Shown here in pieces: positions 45,901 through 54,360 of a stretch of DNA of 64,000 nucleotides. The notes beneath the pieces were generated by a model. That model saw only the letters and a program-made list of their open reading frames with translations. It did not search any database and was not told the origin of the DNA. The stretch is from Aquamicrobium sp. GTDB taxonomy: Bacteria > Pseudomonadota > Alphaproteobacteria > Rhizobiales > Rhizobiaceae. The first letter of the stretch is position 1; the number at the start of each line of letters is the position of its first letter. The stretch lies in assembly GCA_019739225.1 (NCBI GenBank), contig JAHHDT010000003.1, positions 186,001 through 250,000 of the forward strand, in the 5' to 3' direction. A program made the position numbers and the translations under genes.

Positions 45901-46074
45901 AGCGCCATGGCATAGGATTTCGAAGTCGCCTAGCGAGTGACCGTCGAGGATCGCACGCAGGGTGGCGGCAAGCGAAGCTAGCATCGCTCAGTTTTCGGCA
46001 CCGATTTCGTTTCCCGCGAAAAGTGCGTTTTCCGAGCGGATCTGGTTCTCCATCGCGTTGGTATCCAGTTCGAG
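45901..46074 (-). pseudogene. IS66-family transposase, C-terminal remnant
   Basis: On the minus strand the frame reads LELDTNAMENQIRSENALFAGNEIG, then AEN-stop-AMLASL, then AATLRAILDGHSLGDFEIL. This follows IS66 TnpC C-termini (IEIDNN-VEN-IRP...KNALFAG-GAENWA-LASL...L-AI-GH). Trp is replaced by a TGA stop, and segments after 'IR' and after 'LASL' are deleted. The remnant directly abuts the 3' end of the rpiR-like gene. It shows that this patch was visited by an insertion sequence. Confidence 0.65.
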
Positions 46075-46079
46075 CGCCC

Positions 46080-46994
46080 TCAGGGCGTCTCGATACCCAG
46101 CGCCTCAATCAGGTTTTCGCGCCGCTGCAGCGCCTCCAAGGCCGCATCGCCCAGTTGCCAGGCGACAAGGTTCAGCAAGCCCTCGCAGAAGACGATATAG
46201 GCGCCCATGCTGTTGGAGATGAAGCTGCTGGCGTGTGGTATGAAGAACGCATGCTCGGCCGGCGCGACAAGCGGCGAACTGCGGGAATCGGTGATGGCGA
46301 TAACCCTCTGGCCGTTCCGTGCGGCCGCCTTGGCCACGTCGGCGACCGAGCGCGTGTAGGGTGCGCAGCTTGCAACGACGACCACGTCGCCGGGTTCGAG
46401 CTGCGAGATAGCCTCCGCCAGGCCGAGCCGCGGCGCATCCAGCAGCGCCGCATCGGACCGCAGCATGCCCAGCCCGTAGGCAAGAAAGCTTGCAAAGCCG
46501 TGGAACTGGCGCTCGCCATGAACGCGGACCCGCTTGGCCTTGGCGAGAAGTCCGGCTGCAGCGGCGAGCCTGTCGGCCTCGAGCTGGCCGATGAACCCCT
46601 CGATATTGGCGATCGATTCCCTGCCGAGGCGCGCCATCGTCTCGATCTCGCTCGCTTCGGCGTCGGCGTGGTGAAGCAACTGGTCGGCCTGCCGGCTGTA
46701 GAAATAGCGCGGCTCGCCGGCGATGGCGTTGCGAAAGACCGACTGGAACTCGCCGAAACCCTCGAAGCCGAGACGCTTGGCAAGCCGGGTCAGGGTCGAG
46801 GGATTGACGTCGAGCAGGGCGGCCAGTTCCGAAATGGAGCGGACCGCCGACTGCTCGGGCATGTCGACCAACCGCGCGAAAACCTGCTGCGTCTTGCCTC
46901 CGAGCGCGTCGCCTGGCTCGGCCCGCGCAAATTTCAGCGCCAGTTCGCGCAGTTCGTCCAATGTCTTTGGCGGTGTTGGCGTTCTGGCCTGCAT
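46080..46994 (-). CDS. RpiR/MurR-family transcriptional regulator
   Basis: This 304-residue regulator has an N-terminal HTH_6 domain (ISELAALLDVNPSTLTRLAKRLGFEGF, about 55-85) and a C-terminal SIS domain (about 125-285; RVRVHGERQFHGFASFLAYGL and VIAITDSRSSPLVAPAEHAFFI). SIS domains bind phosphosugars or related metabolites. I chose the ATG at 46994, 7 bases after the hydrolase stop. It is the last gene of the importer-C45 operon and is likely its local regulator (inference). The 3' end touches an IS66 remnant. Confidence 0.87.
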   Translation of the reverse strand: MQARTPTPPKTLDELRELALKFARAEPGDALGGKTQQVFARLVDMPEQSAVRSISELAALLDVNPSTLTRLAKRLGFEGFGEFQSVFRNAIAGEPRYFYSRQADQLLHHADAEASEIETMARLGRESIANIEGFIGQLEADRLAAAAGLLAKAKRVRVHGERQFHGFASFLAYGLGMLRSDAALLDAPRLGLAEAISQLEPGDVVVVASCAPYTRSVADVAKAAARNGQRVIAITDSRSSPLVAPAEHAFFIPHASSFISNSMGAYIVFCEGLLNLVAWQLGDAALEALQRRENLIEALGIETP

Positions 46995-47001
46995 GGCGTG
47001 A

Positions 47002-48045
47002 TCAGTCGGCACCCGTAATGACGCCCGAATGGACCGGCGCCCGATGCCGGCCGTCATAGACGGTCCACGCCACCCTGTCAGCAGTGAGTTCGAAAACAGC
47101 GGTCGCGAGCGTGTTCTCGTGGTCGGGATCGTCCGCCTGCCGGCGATAGATCGGCAACGCACCGGTCTGGTCGGAAAGAATGCCGAGAACGAGCGCGCTA
47201 CCCTGCGCGCCTCCCGCGCTCAGCAGTGCATCCGCATGCTGTTGTCGGCTGCCCGACGAGGCAGTGATGCGCTGGTCGAGACCTGCCATCCGCGGATGGA
47301 CAAGATGATTGGCGTGGGTCGCCGGTGCTTCGATCTCCAGCGTAGACAAGACGTCGGCGTTGAACTCAACGCTGACGATCCGTGGATCGCCCATCATGGC
47401 GAGCGTGACGTGGAAACCGCCTGCGCGCGGAACATCCTGCAGTACTGACACCGCCGCATCGATGCTTTCGCAACCCAGCATCGCCCGCGTCAGAACCATG
47501 CGCGGGAGGCCCGGCCGATGCGCGGTGCAACGGATGTTGTTGACCGTCTGCACGAGCCCCCGGCCGTTCACCGAGAAAGTATGGCCGGGGATCGAGCCTG
47601 GATAGACGAAGGCCGTGAAGGACGGACCTACCGCCGCATGGACGGTGGCGAGGGCGCAATTGCCGTCGAATTCCGGCATGCCGTCTTCGTTGTGGGCCAC
47701 CAGATTGGTCGATCCTGGCAATTGAACGGTCGTGCAGCCATCGGGCGCATGCGTGCGCAGGTCACCACGGCAATTCCAGGCGAATATATCGGCAAAAGGC
47801 ATGTCCAGCCCGTCTGCCAGTCCACGCAATTCTTCAAGGACTGCGGGATAATGCCGCTCCGTCAGCGCCACCATCGCCGGCACGCGCGGATCGTCCCGCG
47901 CAGGAACCACGATCTCGCGCCAGTGCGGCGAGGGCACCAGCCTGTCGTGGACCGCGCTCGCACCGAACTGGCCCAGTGCGAAGCCGGTCTCGTATGGTGT
48001 GCCTGCGATCTTGATGGCGGCCAGGCCGCATTCCTTACTGGACAT
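47002..48045 (-). CDS. C45-family autoproteolytic acyltransferase/hydrolase
   Basis: This 347-residue protein of the C45 peptidase family is related to fungal isopenicillin-N/6-APA acyltransferase. The Gly-Cys autocleavage site is clear in DGCTTVQLPG, which would free Cys104 as the N-terminal nucleophile. STNLVAHNEDGMPEFDGNCA follows with the typical Asn/Asp cluster. There is no signal peptide, so it works in the cytoplasm. It overlaps the upstream ATPase gene by 11 bases and is followed 7 bases later by the RpiR regulator. The operon context suggests that it hydrolyses an amide or N-acyl bond in a compound brought in by the glutamine-type importer. The substrate is unknown. Confidence 0.85.
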   Translation of the reverse strand: MSSKECGLAAIKIAGTPYETGFALGQFGASAVHDRLVPSPHWREIVVPARDDPRVPAMVALTERHYPAVLEELRGLADGLDMPFADIFAWNCRGDLRTHAPDGCTTVQLPGSTNLVAHNEDGMPEFDGNCALATVHAAVGPSFTAFVYPGSIPGHTFSVNGRGLVQTVNNIRCTAHRPGLPRMVLTRAMLGCESIDAAVSVLQDVPRAGGFHVTLAMMGDPRIVSVEFNADVLSTLEIEAPATHANHLVHPRMAGLDQRITASSGSRQQHADALLSAGGAQGSALVLGILSDQTGALPIYRRQADDPDHENTLATAVFELTADRVAWTVYDGRHRAPVHSGVITGAD

Positions 48046-48763
48046 GCTGGAGGAACTCCCGCAGGCGCGGGTTTTCCGAGCGATCCAGAAGCTCGGCCGG
48101 TGCGTCATCCATGGCGATCTTGCCGTCTTCCATGAAGATCAGGCGAGAGCCCACACGGCGCGCAAAACTCATCTCGTGGGTGACGACGATCATCGTCATG
48201 CCTTCTTCGGCAAGCACCTGCATGACCCGCAGCACCTCGTGGCGCAGCTCGGGGTCCAGCGCTGAGGTGGGTTCATCGAAGAGTACGAGCTTGGGTTTGA
48301 CGGCCAGCGCGCGGGCGATGGCGACGCGCTGCTGCTGGCCGCCTGAAAGTTCGGACGGATAGTGATGGGTGCGCTCGGCAAGTCCGACCTTGGCAAGCAG
48401 GTCGCGTGCGGCCTCGCGAGCCTCGGGGCGCGACAGGCCGCGCACGTGCTGCGGGCCGAAGGCAACATTGTCGAGCGCGGTCATCTGCGGGAACAGGTTG
48501 AACTGCTGGAACACCATGCCGGCCTCCTGCCGGATCAGCCGCACATTCTTGCTGCCCGAACGCACGCTGATCCCGTCGACGACCAGATCGCCGCCGTCGA
48601 TCTCTTCGAGGACGTTGATGCAGCGGAGCAGTGTGGACTTGCCGGAGCCAGAAGGCCCGATCACCACGACGACCTCGCCGCTTTCGATGTTGAGGTCGAT
48701 CTGATCCAGCACGACCAGGGAGCCGAAGCGTTTGGTGACGTTGGCGAATTCGACGATGCTCAT
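48035..48763 (-). CDS. Polar amino acid ABC transporter ATP-binding protein (GlnQ-like)
   Basis: This 242-residue ATPase has Walker [14 protein letters not shown] (about residue 37), Q-loop [13 protein letters not shown], signature [15 protein letters not shown], Walker [15 protein letters not shown] and H-loop VTHEM. It overlaps the permease stop by 4 bases and the C45 gene start by 11, so uptake and hydrolysis are translationally coupled. Confidence 0.92.
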   Translation of the reverse strand: MSIVEFANVTKRFGSLVVLDQIDLNIESGEVVVVIGPSGSGKSTLLRCINVLEEIDGGDLVVDGISVRSGSKNVRLIRQEAGMVFQQFNLFPQMTALDNVAFGPQHVRGLSRPEAREAARDLLAKVGLAERTHHYPSELSGGQQQRVAIARALAVKPKLVLFDEPTSALDPELRHEVLRVMQVLAEEGMTMIVVTHEMSFARRVGSRLIFMEDGKIAMDDAPAELLDRSENPRLREFLQHVQ

Positions 48764-49416
48764 AGGATCCGCATCCTCTTTTCGATGATCCGCAGGATCA
48801 GCGTGAGCGTGCCGGTCAGGATCAGGTAGAAGATCGCGACGGCGGACCAGACTTCGACGGCGCGGAAATTAGCCGCCATGATCTCCTGGCCCTGGCGTGT
48901 GAGCTCACCCACGCCGATGACGATGAACAGCGATGTGTCCTTGAGGCTGACGATGAACTGGTTGCCGAGCGGCGGTATCAGCCGCCGGAACGCCACAGGG
49001 CCGATCACGTAGACGAGCACTTTCCACATCGGCAGGCCCAGCGCGAGCCCGGCCTCTTTCAAGCCCTTGTGCACGGAGATGAAGGCGCCGCGCACGATCT
49101 CGGCGATATAGGCGCCGGCGTTCACGGTAATGGCGATGATGGCCGCCGAAAGCGGATCGATCCTGATGTCGGCTAGCGTCGGCAGGGCGAAATAGATGAA
49201 CATCACCTGGACGACGATCGGCGTGCCGCGGATCAGCTCGATGTAGAAATAGGCGATGCCGTTGACGATCGCGTTGCCATAGGCGCGCATCAGCCCTGCA
49301 ACGGTGCCTATGATCACTCCGCCGACAAGGCCGGCCACGGTGATGAAGACGGTAAGCTGCGCGCCGCGAAATAGCGCCGGAAGCGCTTCGACGACGGCGG
49401 ACCATTGAAAGTCCAT
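48760..49416 (-). CDS. Polar amino acid ABC transporter permease (GlnP-like)
   Basis: This 218-residue permease has five membrane segments, [14 protein letters not shown] in the middle, and the EAA loop [21 protein letters not shown] followed by [16 protein letters not shown]. Only one permease gene is present, so a homodimeric channel is expected, as in GlnP. It lies 81 bases after the binding-protein gene across a strong hairpin. Confidence 0.9.
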   Translation of the reverse strand: MDFQWSAVVEALPALFRGAQLTVFITVAGLVGGVIIGTVAGLMRAYGNAIVNGIAYFYIELIRGTPIVVQVMFIYFALPTLADIRIDPLSAAIIAITVNAGAYIAEIVRGAFISVHKGLKEAGLALGLPMWKVLVYVIGPVAFRRLIPPLGNQFIVSLKDTSLFIVIGVGELTRQGQEIMAANFRAVEVWSAVAIFYLILTGTLTLILRIIEKRMRIL

Positions 49417-49448
49417 GACGGATCAGTCCTCTCGGTCTGGAAAAGGAG

Positions 49449-49487
49449 CGGGCCGCCGCGCGGGAAGACGCAGCCGGCAGCGGCCCG
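49449..49487 (-). promoter_or_regulatory. Intra-operon hairpin after the binding-protein gene
   Basis: CGGGCCGC (49449-49456) and GCGGCCCG (49480-49487) are perfect 8-bp complements, 10 bases beyond the binding-protein stop and upstream of the permease gene. The 23-base interval is itself GC-rich. The position parallels the hairpins at 22679-22702 and 26014-26045. Confidence 0.5.
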
Positions 49488-49497
49488 TTGGCGGAAC

Positions 49498-50235
49498 TCA
49501 GCTCTGGGGCTTGGTTCCGAACCACTTTTCGTAGATCGCGTCGTAGCGGCCGTCGGCCTTGATCTTGGCGAGCGCCTCGTTGACCCGCGCGACCAGATCG
49601 CTGCCCTTCGGAAAGGCGATGCCGTATTCATGCGCCATCATCTGCTCGCCCACCGCCTTGACGCGGCCCTGGCCCGCCTTGGCGATGTAGTAGAGCACGT
49701 TCGGCGTATCGTGCATGGCGGCGTCCACGCGGCCGGTCTGGAGCTCCAGATACGCATTGTCGATGTTGGGGAACTGCCGCAGCTCGGTCTCGGTGAAGTG
49801 CTCCTTGGCATAGTCCGTCGCCGATGTGCCCGTCTTCACGGCGAGCGTCTTGCCTGCGAGGTCGGCGGCGCCGGCAACCTCGCTTTCGACCGGCACCATC
49901 AGCAGGAAACCGCTATCGTAGTAGCCGTCGGAGAAGTCGATGACCTGCTTGCGTTCGTCCTTGATGGTGATGCCTGCCAGCGCCACGTCGACCTGCCTGG
50001 TCTGCAGCGCGGGGATGATGCCGTTGAAGTCCATCGGCTGAAGCCGGTATTCGAGGTCGAGATCGTCGGCGATCGCGTCCCAAAGGTCGATGTCGAAGCC
50101 GACATAGGTGTCGCCTTCCTTGAATTCGAAAGGCACGAAGGCCGTGTCGGTGGCGACGACAAGCTCCTCTGCTGAAACTTGAACGACGGCAAAGCCCATG
50201 GTCATCGCCGCAAGGGCACTGAGAAGTCGGTTCAT
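49498..50235 (-). CDS. Glutamine-type ABC transporter substrate-binding protein (GlnH-like)
   Basis: This 245-residue family-3 binding protein has a signal peptide ending VQVSA-EE. It contains [30 protein letters not shown], the GlnH-type N-terminal lobe, then [28 protein letters not shown] and an [11 protein letters not shown] hinge. I chose [10 protein letters not shown] as the start; the open frame continues upstream without a signal sequence. It is the first gene of a five-gene operon that ends with the C45 hydrolase and RpiR regulator. The real ligand may be an amidated or acylated amino acid rather than glutamine (inference). Confidence 0.9.
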   Translation of the reverse strand: MNRLLSALAAMTMGFAVVQVSAEELVVATDTAFVPFEFKEGDTYVGFDIDLWDAIADDLDLEYRLQPMDFNGIIPALQTRQVDVALAGITIKDERKQVIDFSDGYYDSGFLLMVPVESEVAGAADLAGKTLAVKTGTSATDYAKEHFTETELRQFPNIDNAYLELQTGRVDAAMHDTPNVLYYIAKAGQGRVKAVGEQMMAHEYGIAFPKGSDLVARVNEALAKIKADGRYDAIYEKWFGTKPQS

Positions 50236-50290
50236 GGCTGGTGGTCCCTCTGGTTCTTTTTGTGAATGCGACGCCGAGGCTAGCACGCAC

Positions 50291-50335
50291 ATTTGCATGA
50301 CGCAAATTATGAATGCATTCTTTAAGTGGTGCATT
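50291..50335 (-). promoter_or_regulatory. Promoter/operator candidate of the glnH-like operon
   Basis: Two perfect inverted repeats lie in tandem: ATTTGC-N5-GCAAAT (50291-50307) and AATGCA-N12-TGCATT (50312-50335). A minus-strand CATAAT (50306-50311) between them could be the -10, with a weak TGCACC about 17 bases upstream. The arrangement fits control by the RpiR regulator encoded at the end of the operon (inference). Confidence 0.4.
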
Positions 50336-50572
50336 GTGGATTTGCGTATTGCTCGTCTGCCTGGAAGCGTTCGCCATAGAGAGACGGTCGCGATGGAAAA
50401 TTGTTGGAGACCATCGAGCGCGTCAACGAGCACTGTTGGGGCTGCCGGAACGGATCGTGCTTCCGGAGAAGGTGCTCCAGCGGATCGACGAGCATGTGAG
50501 GGCGATGACGCCAACACCGATGACCTGCGCCGGACCACAATCGCGCGTTAGATAGCTTCACATAGCGGTTTT

Positions 50573-50640
50573 GGGGCCGGAAACGGACGGTCCGGTTCTG
50601 GCTCAGAAACTGAGAAAGCCGCCGTTCGGGCAACGACGCC
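50573..50640. repeat. Dispersed intergenic repeat, copy A
   Basis: GGGGCCG, CGGAC-N-GTCCG, TTCT, CTGAGAAA, CGTTCG and CAACGAC occur in the same order and spacing as at 54361-54430, with one single-base indel. The CGGAC/GTCCG core is self-complementary, so each copy can fold. It lies in a gap between convergently transcribed or unrelated genes and has no coding content. Confidence 0.6.
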
Positions 50641-50745
50641 ATTGCGGTCATTAACCGCAACTGATGATGTCGCATAAAGCGGACACCCCGATGGCCAAAT
50701 GTGTCGACGTTTCGGCCGTTTCACTACAGCTCGTGGAATCAGAAC

Positions 50746-51438
50746 CTATTTGGCCAACCAGCGAAACGCCCGACGTAGAAATGCTTGCCCGCCATTGGTG
50801 ATCGGGGGGCCGTGGGCGACAATCAGCTTTTCGGTAGGCCACGCCAGAATGTGCCGCAGAGACTGGCGAGCTGCGTATCGGTCGGTGAAGGCTACCCGAA
50901 ATTTCCGTGGCACTGAGGGTTCGGCAGCTGTCATCAGGTCAAGCCGTGCGACCAGCGCCCGCCAGCCTCTGAACCACCCGTGCGGAAATTGCTGTATCAG
51001 ATCGGTGAAGATCGCGGTCCCACTCTCACGGTGAAAGAAAACAACTTCCTTCGTGATCCGGTTGCCCCACATAACCGCATGGTCGATCTCCTCTGCCCAT
51101 GCCGCTATCGGGCTGTCGGTGAGATCAGCGTCGAACCTGATATCAGGGCGTTTCTCCCGCAGGCCAGGCGGCGCATAGACAGTGGCGCCAGGATATACCC
51201 GCTGCCAGTCGCCAAGGAATGTATGGTGGAGCGAATTTGGAGCGAGCAGATGCTTGACCGTTCCCAATGTCTCGATCGTGGAGAGAAGTGCTTCCGTAAG
51301 CGCCGTTGGTGACCAAAGGACGAGGTCATCGTTGGCCAATTTGATGACAACCATGCGCGTGGGATAATGAAAACGGGCCGCTGCCGTGACCGTTGGTCCG
51401 TCCGCAATCCAGATGTTGGGGCCGAATTCGGCTAGCAT
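50746..51438 (-). CDS. DUF4336 domain protein (metallo-beta-lactamase-like fold)
   Basis: This 230-residue protein spans the DUF4336 family: FGPNIWIADGP, YPTRMVVIKLANDDLVLWSP, KHLLAPNSLHHTFLGDWQRVYPGATVYAP split over the middle, and FFHRESGTAIFTDLIQQF. The fold is related to metallo-beta-lactamases, but the HxHxDH metal motif is not complete. The activity of the family is unknown. I chose the ATG at 51438; an ATG at 51453 is also possible. It diverges from a TetR gene with two inverted repeats between them, so it is probably the TetR target. Confidence 0.8.
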   Translation of the reverse strand: MLAEFGPNIWIADGPTVTAAARFHYPTRMVVIKLANDDLVLWSPTALTEALLSTIETLGTVKHLLAPNSLHHTFLGDWQRVYPGATVYAPPGLREKRPDIRFDADLTDSPIAAWAEEIDHAVMWGNRITKEVVFFHRESGTAIFTDLIQQFPHGWFRGWRALVARLDLMTAAEPSVPRKFRVAFTDRYAARQSLRHILAWPTEKLIVAHGPPITNGGQAFLRRAFRWLAK

Positions 51439-51456
51439 GGCAGTGTCTCGCATATG

Positions 51457-51488
51457 TTTACATGAGTGTAAATTTATACCACTGTATA
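51457..51488. promoter_or_regulatory. Twin inverted-repeat operators between DUF4336 and TetR genes
   Basis: TTTACA-N4-TGTAAA (51457-51472) and TATAC-N4-GTATA (51475-51488) are both perfect, with centres 17 bases apart. They fill the short divergent region just before the tetR start. A minus-strand TATAAA (51473-51478) lies between them and could be a -10 for the DUF4336 gene. The layout is typical of TetR autoregulation. Confidence 0.55.
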
Positions 51489-51491
51489 GAA

Positions 51492-52097
51492 ATGACAACA
51501 CCGAAGCGAACCGACCGCTCCCGAAATCTCATCCTCGACGCTGCCGACGCGGCATTTGGTGAGAAGGGATTTGCCGCGACCTCCGTTGAGGAAATCGCGA
51601 CACGGGCAGGTCTGACCCGCAAGACGGTCTACAACCTGTTTGCTTCGAAAGATGACATCGCCTCGCAGCTTATTGCCCGCGTGGAAGCGAATGATGCAGC
51701 CTATCGAGATCGCATGGCCGCCGGTGAAGACGCGTTGCGCATTCTCGAAGACGTCTTCCAAGACAGCGCGGGTTGGTGCTTGGCCAATCCCTCACTTGCG
51801 AGGCTGGCGCTTGCTCCGGTCGACCGGCCATCCCTTGAACCGCCTCCGGGCCGGCCGTCATTTCAGGGGCTTGTCAGGGATATTCTCATCTTGGGCCAAC
51901 GGCAGGGTGTTATCCGTAAGGACGACGATTCCAATTTCATGGCGCTGGTTTTGCTCGGAGTTTACGGGCAGGCAATGCTCTCGGCTCTTGCGGGAGAGCG
52001 GTTTGGCAATGAGGAAATCAAACACATCATCCGTGTCGTTGTTGAAGGTATCGGGGAGCCCTCATTACGGCGAAGCGTCGTGTCGCGTAGCTCATAA
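51492..52097 (+). CDS. TetR-family transcriptional regulator
   Basis: This 201-residue repressor has a TetR_N HTH at about residues 15-60 (NLILDAADAAFGEKGFAATS, then VEEIATRAGLTRKTVYNLFASKDDI) and a helical ligand domain. The ATG at 51492 is the natural start; the frame is open further upstream but only across the operator region. It is divergent from the DUF4336 gene, with two perfect inverted repeats in the intervening region. The ligand is unknown. Confidence 0.87.
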   Translation: MTTPKRTDRSRNLILDAADAAFGEKGFAATSVEEIATRAGLTRKTVYNLFASKDDIASQLIARVEANDAAYRDRMAAGEDALRILEDVFQDSAGWCLANPSLARLALAPVDRPSLEPPPGRPSFQGLVRDILILGQRQGVIRKDDDSNFMALVLLGVYGQAMLSALAGERFGNEEIKHIIRVVVEGIGEPSLRRSVVSRSS

Positions 52098-52338
52098 GTG
52101 TTCTTGCATAAGCGAATGTCGGATCTGTCCTTCGCCGCCTCCAAAGCAGACCGTCCGCTCCCCACCCCGGTCCGGCCGTCGGCGTCAGGCGGCGTGGCAC
52201 GCTGGGAAACGATTTCCTACCGACGCCTTAGGGACCGAAAGCGGAATGTCTGCCATCGGAACGAAATACCGATAAACGGACGTTCAGGCGGCGGACGCTA
52301 AGCCATTCTAGTCGCTGCGGGCCGAAATCCGTCCATTT
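52098..52338. other. Convergent gap with degraded repeat copies
   Basis: About 240 bases lie between the tetR and LysR 3' ends. They contain repeat copy B (52230-52293) and, at 52319-52340, a second partial unit (GGGCCGAAATCCG...CCATT) that recurs at about 60154-60172. No gene is seen. Confidence 0.4.
52230..52293. repeat. Dispersed intergenic repeat, copy B (degenerate)
   Basis: GGGACCG, CGGAA-N-GTCTG, GATAAACGGACGTTC follow the order of copies A and C, with several substitutions. It is the weakest of the three copies and could be a relative rather than a direct duplicate. Confidence 0.35.
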
Positions 52339-53238
52339 TCATGTGATGTGCTTGGGCAAAGCTGCCGCCAGCGCGTCGATGGAAAGACGGGTTTTCAACG
52401 GCAGGTGAGGTGTCTTCAGCCAAAGCGCGTAGGCATTATACAGGAAAGCTGGCTCATCAGGCAGGACCTCGACCAGCGCGCCGGCCAGAACGCGTTCGCG
52501 AACCAACCAATAGGGCAGCCAAGCCAGCCCGATGCCGGTGGATATGGCATCTGCGATGGCGTCGAGGTCGTCAAGCCGCAAGCGGTTTGGCGGCGTAACC
52601 GCAACGTCAGGCTGGCCGCTGCGTGGAAAAAGCCATGGCGGAACGGGGCCAGCCCGGCAGTAGACGACGGCTTGGTGCCTGTTCAAATCCTCGATCTGCC
52701 GCGGCCGGCCGTACCTCTCAATATAGTCCGGCGATGCACAGACCACCATGCGTTGGTGCGCGATGCGGCGCGCAATCACCCCGGTTTTGTCTTGCAGGCT
52801 GCCGGTCCGGATAGCGAGATCGTAGCCACCTTCCGAAAGGTCGACGATACTGTCATTGAACGACAGATCGAGCTCCAGTGCGGGAAATTGCTGCGCGAGG
52901 TCCACCAGCACAGGGGCAACGCAGCGCCGGCCGAAGTGCACGGGCATCGTGACGCGCAGCTTCCCGCGCGGCTCGCCAAGCTGGTTAGCCACAAGGGCAT
53001 CGGCCGCTTCGGCTTCGGCCAGTACCACCCGGCAGCGTTCGTAGTAGGCGCACCCGAACTCCGTAAGGCTCTGGCGGCGAGTGGTGCGGTTGATGAGGCG
53101 CACGCCCAACCGCCCTTCGAGAAACCGGATGTGCTTGCCGACCATCGGTCCCGACATATTGAGCGCCGTGGCGGCAGCCGCAAACGATCCCAAGTCGGCG
53201 GCCTTGATGAACACGGTCATGCTGGTCAGGCGATCCAT
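52339..53238 (-). CDS. LysR-family transcriptional regulator
   Basis: This 299-residue LysR regulator of the AaeR/DsdC-like subgroup begins MDRLTSMTVFIKAADLGSF. The HTH is AAAATALNMSGPMVGKHIRFLE (about 20-42), followed by RLGVRLINRTTRRQSLTEFG and a periplasmic-binding-like effector domain from about residue 90 (KLRVTMPVHFGRR). It diverges from the quinone-oxidoreductase gene with 105 bases between them, the classic arrangement for LysR control of its neighbour. Confidence 0.9.
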   Translation of the reverse strand: MDRLTSMTVFIKAADLGSFAAAATALNMSGPMVGKHIRFLEGRLGVRLINRTTRRQSLTEFGCAYYERCRVVLAEAEAADALVANQLGEPRGKLRVTMPVHFGRRCVAPVLVDLAQQFPALELDLSFNDSIVDLSEGGYDLAIRTGSLQDKTGVIARRIAHQRMVVCASPDYIERYGRPRQIEDLNRHQAVVYCRAGPVPPWLFPRSGQPDVAVTPPNRLRLDDLDAIADAISTGIGLAWLPYWLVRERVLAGALVEVLPDEPAFLYNAYALWLKTPHLPLKTRLSIDALAAALPKHIT

Positions 53239-53343
53239 GATTAAAAACCTTTGGTTCCGGCTGTGCTGCTATCTCAACTCTTTATCGGCGTTCCACCTGT
53301 TGGCATAGCTCATTCAGTTCAATCGTTTTGGAGTAACAGCCGG

Positions 53344-54333
53344 ATGGCGCGTGTTGTTCGTATTCATGAGCATGGTGGTCCCGAAGTCCTGCGCATCGAG
53401 GATGTCGACGTTCGACCGCCCGGTCGCGGAGAGATCCAGATTCGCGTCAAGGCGCTAGGGCTCAACCGGGCGGAGGCCCTGCTGCGCAATGGCACCTATA
53501 TCGAAACCCCGACGTTGCCATCCGGTCTTGGTCTTGAGGCCGCCGGTCTCGTCGAAGCGATTGGCGAAGGTGTGGACAATTTCGTGCTGGGCGACGCCGT
53601 CAGCGTTGTACCGCCGGTATCAATGGTGTGCTGGCCGGCCTACGGCGAAATCGCCACGTTTCCCGCCGAACTGATCGTCAAGCACCCACCGTCTCTTAGT
53701 TGGGAGGCCGCGGCGGCTGTTTGGATGCCGTATCTTACTGCTTACGGTGCACTGGTCGATATCGCCAAGCTCCGCAGCGAGGATTTCATTGTAATCACTG
53801 CGGCATCAAGCAGTGTCGGTATCGCCGCAGTGCAATTCGCCAATATGCTCGGCGCAACTCCCATCGCGGTCACGCGGACGTCTGCCAAGAAGGAGGCGTT
53901 ACTTGGTGTCGGTGCGGCCCATGTCATCACCTCTGACGAAGAGGATCTCGAATCCCGGCTGAAAGATATCGCCGGCGTGGCGGGTGTAAGAGCTGTGTTT
54001 GATCCTATCGGCGGCCCGATCTTCGAGCCATTGACGGCCGCGATGTCCCGGGGCGGGATACTCATCGAATACGGCGGATTGAGCCGCAAGGACACGCCAT
54101 TCCCGCTGTTCGCAGTCTTGAGCAAATCACTGACGCTGCGCGGTTACCTCGTCCATGAGATCGTCGGCGATCCGGCGCGGCTAAAGGCGGCCAAGGCATT
54201 CATCCTCGAAGGGCTGGAAGCCGGCGCTCTTAAGCCAGTTGTCGCCAAAACCTTCACGTTCGACCGGATTGTCGAGGCACATCGCTTTTTGGAATCGAAT
54301 GAGCAGTTCGGCAAGATCGTCGTGACGGTTTGA
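53344..54333 (+). CDS. Zinc-independent quinone oxidoreductase-type MDR protein
   Basis: This 329-residue medium-chain dehydrogenase/reductase has an N-terminal GroES-like domain (GEIQIRVKALGLNRAEALLRNG) and an NAD(P)H-binding domain with ITAASSSVGIAAVQFANMLGA in place of the classic GxGxxG. GVGAAHVITSDEED follows. The catalytic-zinc Cys/His ligands are absent, which places it with QOR/crystallin-type reductases that reduce quinones or enones with NADPH. The ATG at 53344 follows GGAG. It is presumably controlled by the divergent LysR regulator. Confidence 0.88.
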   Translation: MARVVRIHEHGGPEVLRIEDVDVRPPGRGEIQIRVKALGLNRAEALLRNGTYIETPTLPSGLGLEAAGLVEAIGEGVDNFVLGDAVSVVPPVSMVCWPAYGEIATFPAELIVKHPPSLSWEAAAAVWMPYLTAYGALVDIAKLRSEDFIVITAASSSVGIAAVQFANMLGATPIAVTRTSAKKEALLGVGAAHVITSDEEDLESRLKDIAGVAGVRAVFDPIGGPIFEPLTAAMSRGGILIEYGGLSRKDTPFPLFAVLSKSLTLRGYLVHEIVGDPARLKAAKAFILEGLEAGALKPVVAKTFTFDRIVEAHRFLESNEQFGKIVVTV

Positions 54334-54360
54334 CCAGTCCTAAGCACTTCGGTTTGCAAG

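Larger units (their letters stand above)
50236..50745. other. Intergenic region with promoter/operator and a dispersed repeat
   Basis: About 510 bases contain no supported gene. The first 100 bases hold AT-rich inverted repeats of the glnH-like promoter (listed separately). A plus-strand stretch reading [19 protein letters not shown] at about 50447-50505 may be a degraded coding fragment of unknown origin. A copy of the dispersed repeat occupies 50573-50640. Confidence 0.4.

Noticed and set aside
45710-46108. A 132-codon minus-strand frame across the accessory patch
   Set aside because: The neighbouring frame carries the IS66 C-terminal motifs, so this one is a shadow of that remnant.
52258-52284. 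A second GGAAC...CGTT pair that looks like an EcfG promoter
   Set aside because: The spacer is 18 bases instead of 16-17, it lies inside a degenerate repeat, and no gene starts downstream.
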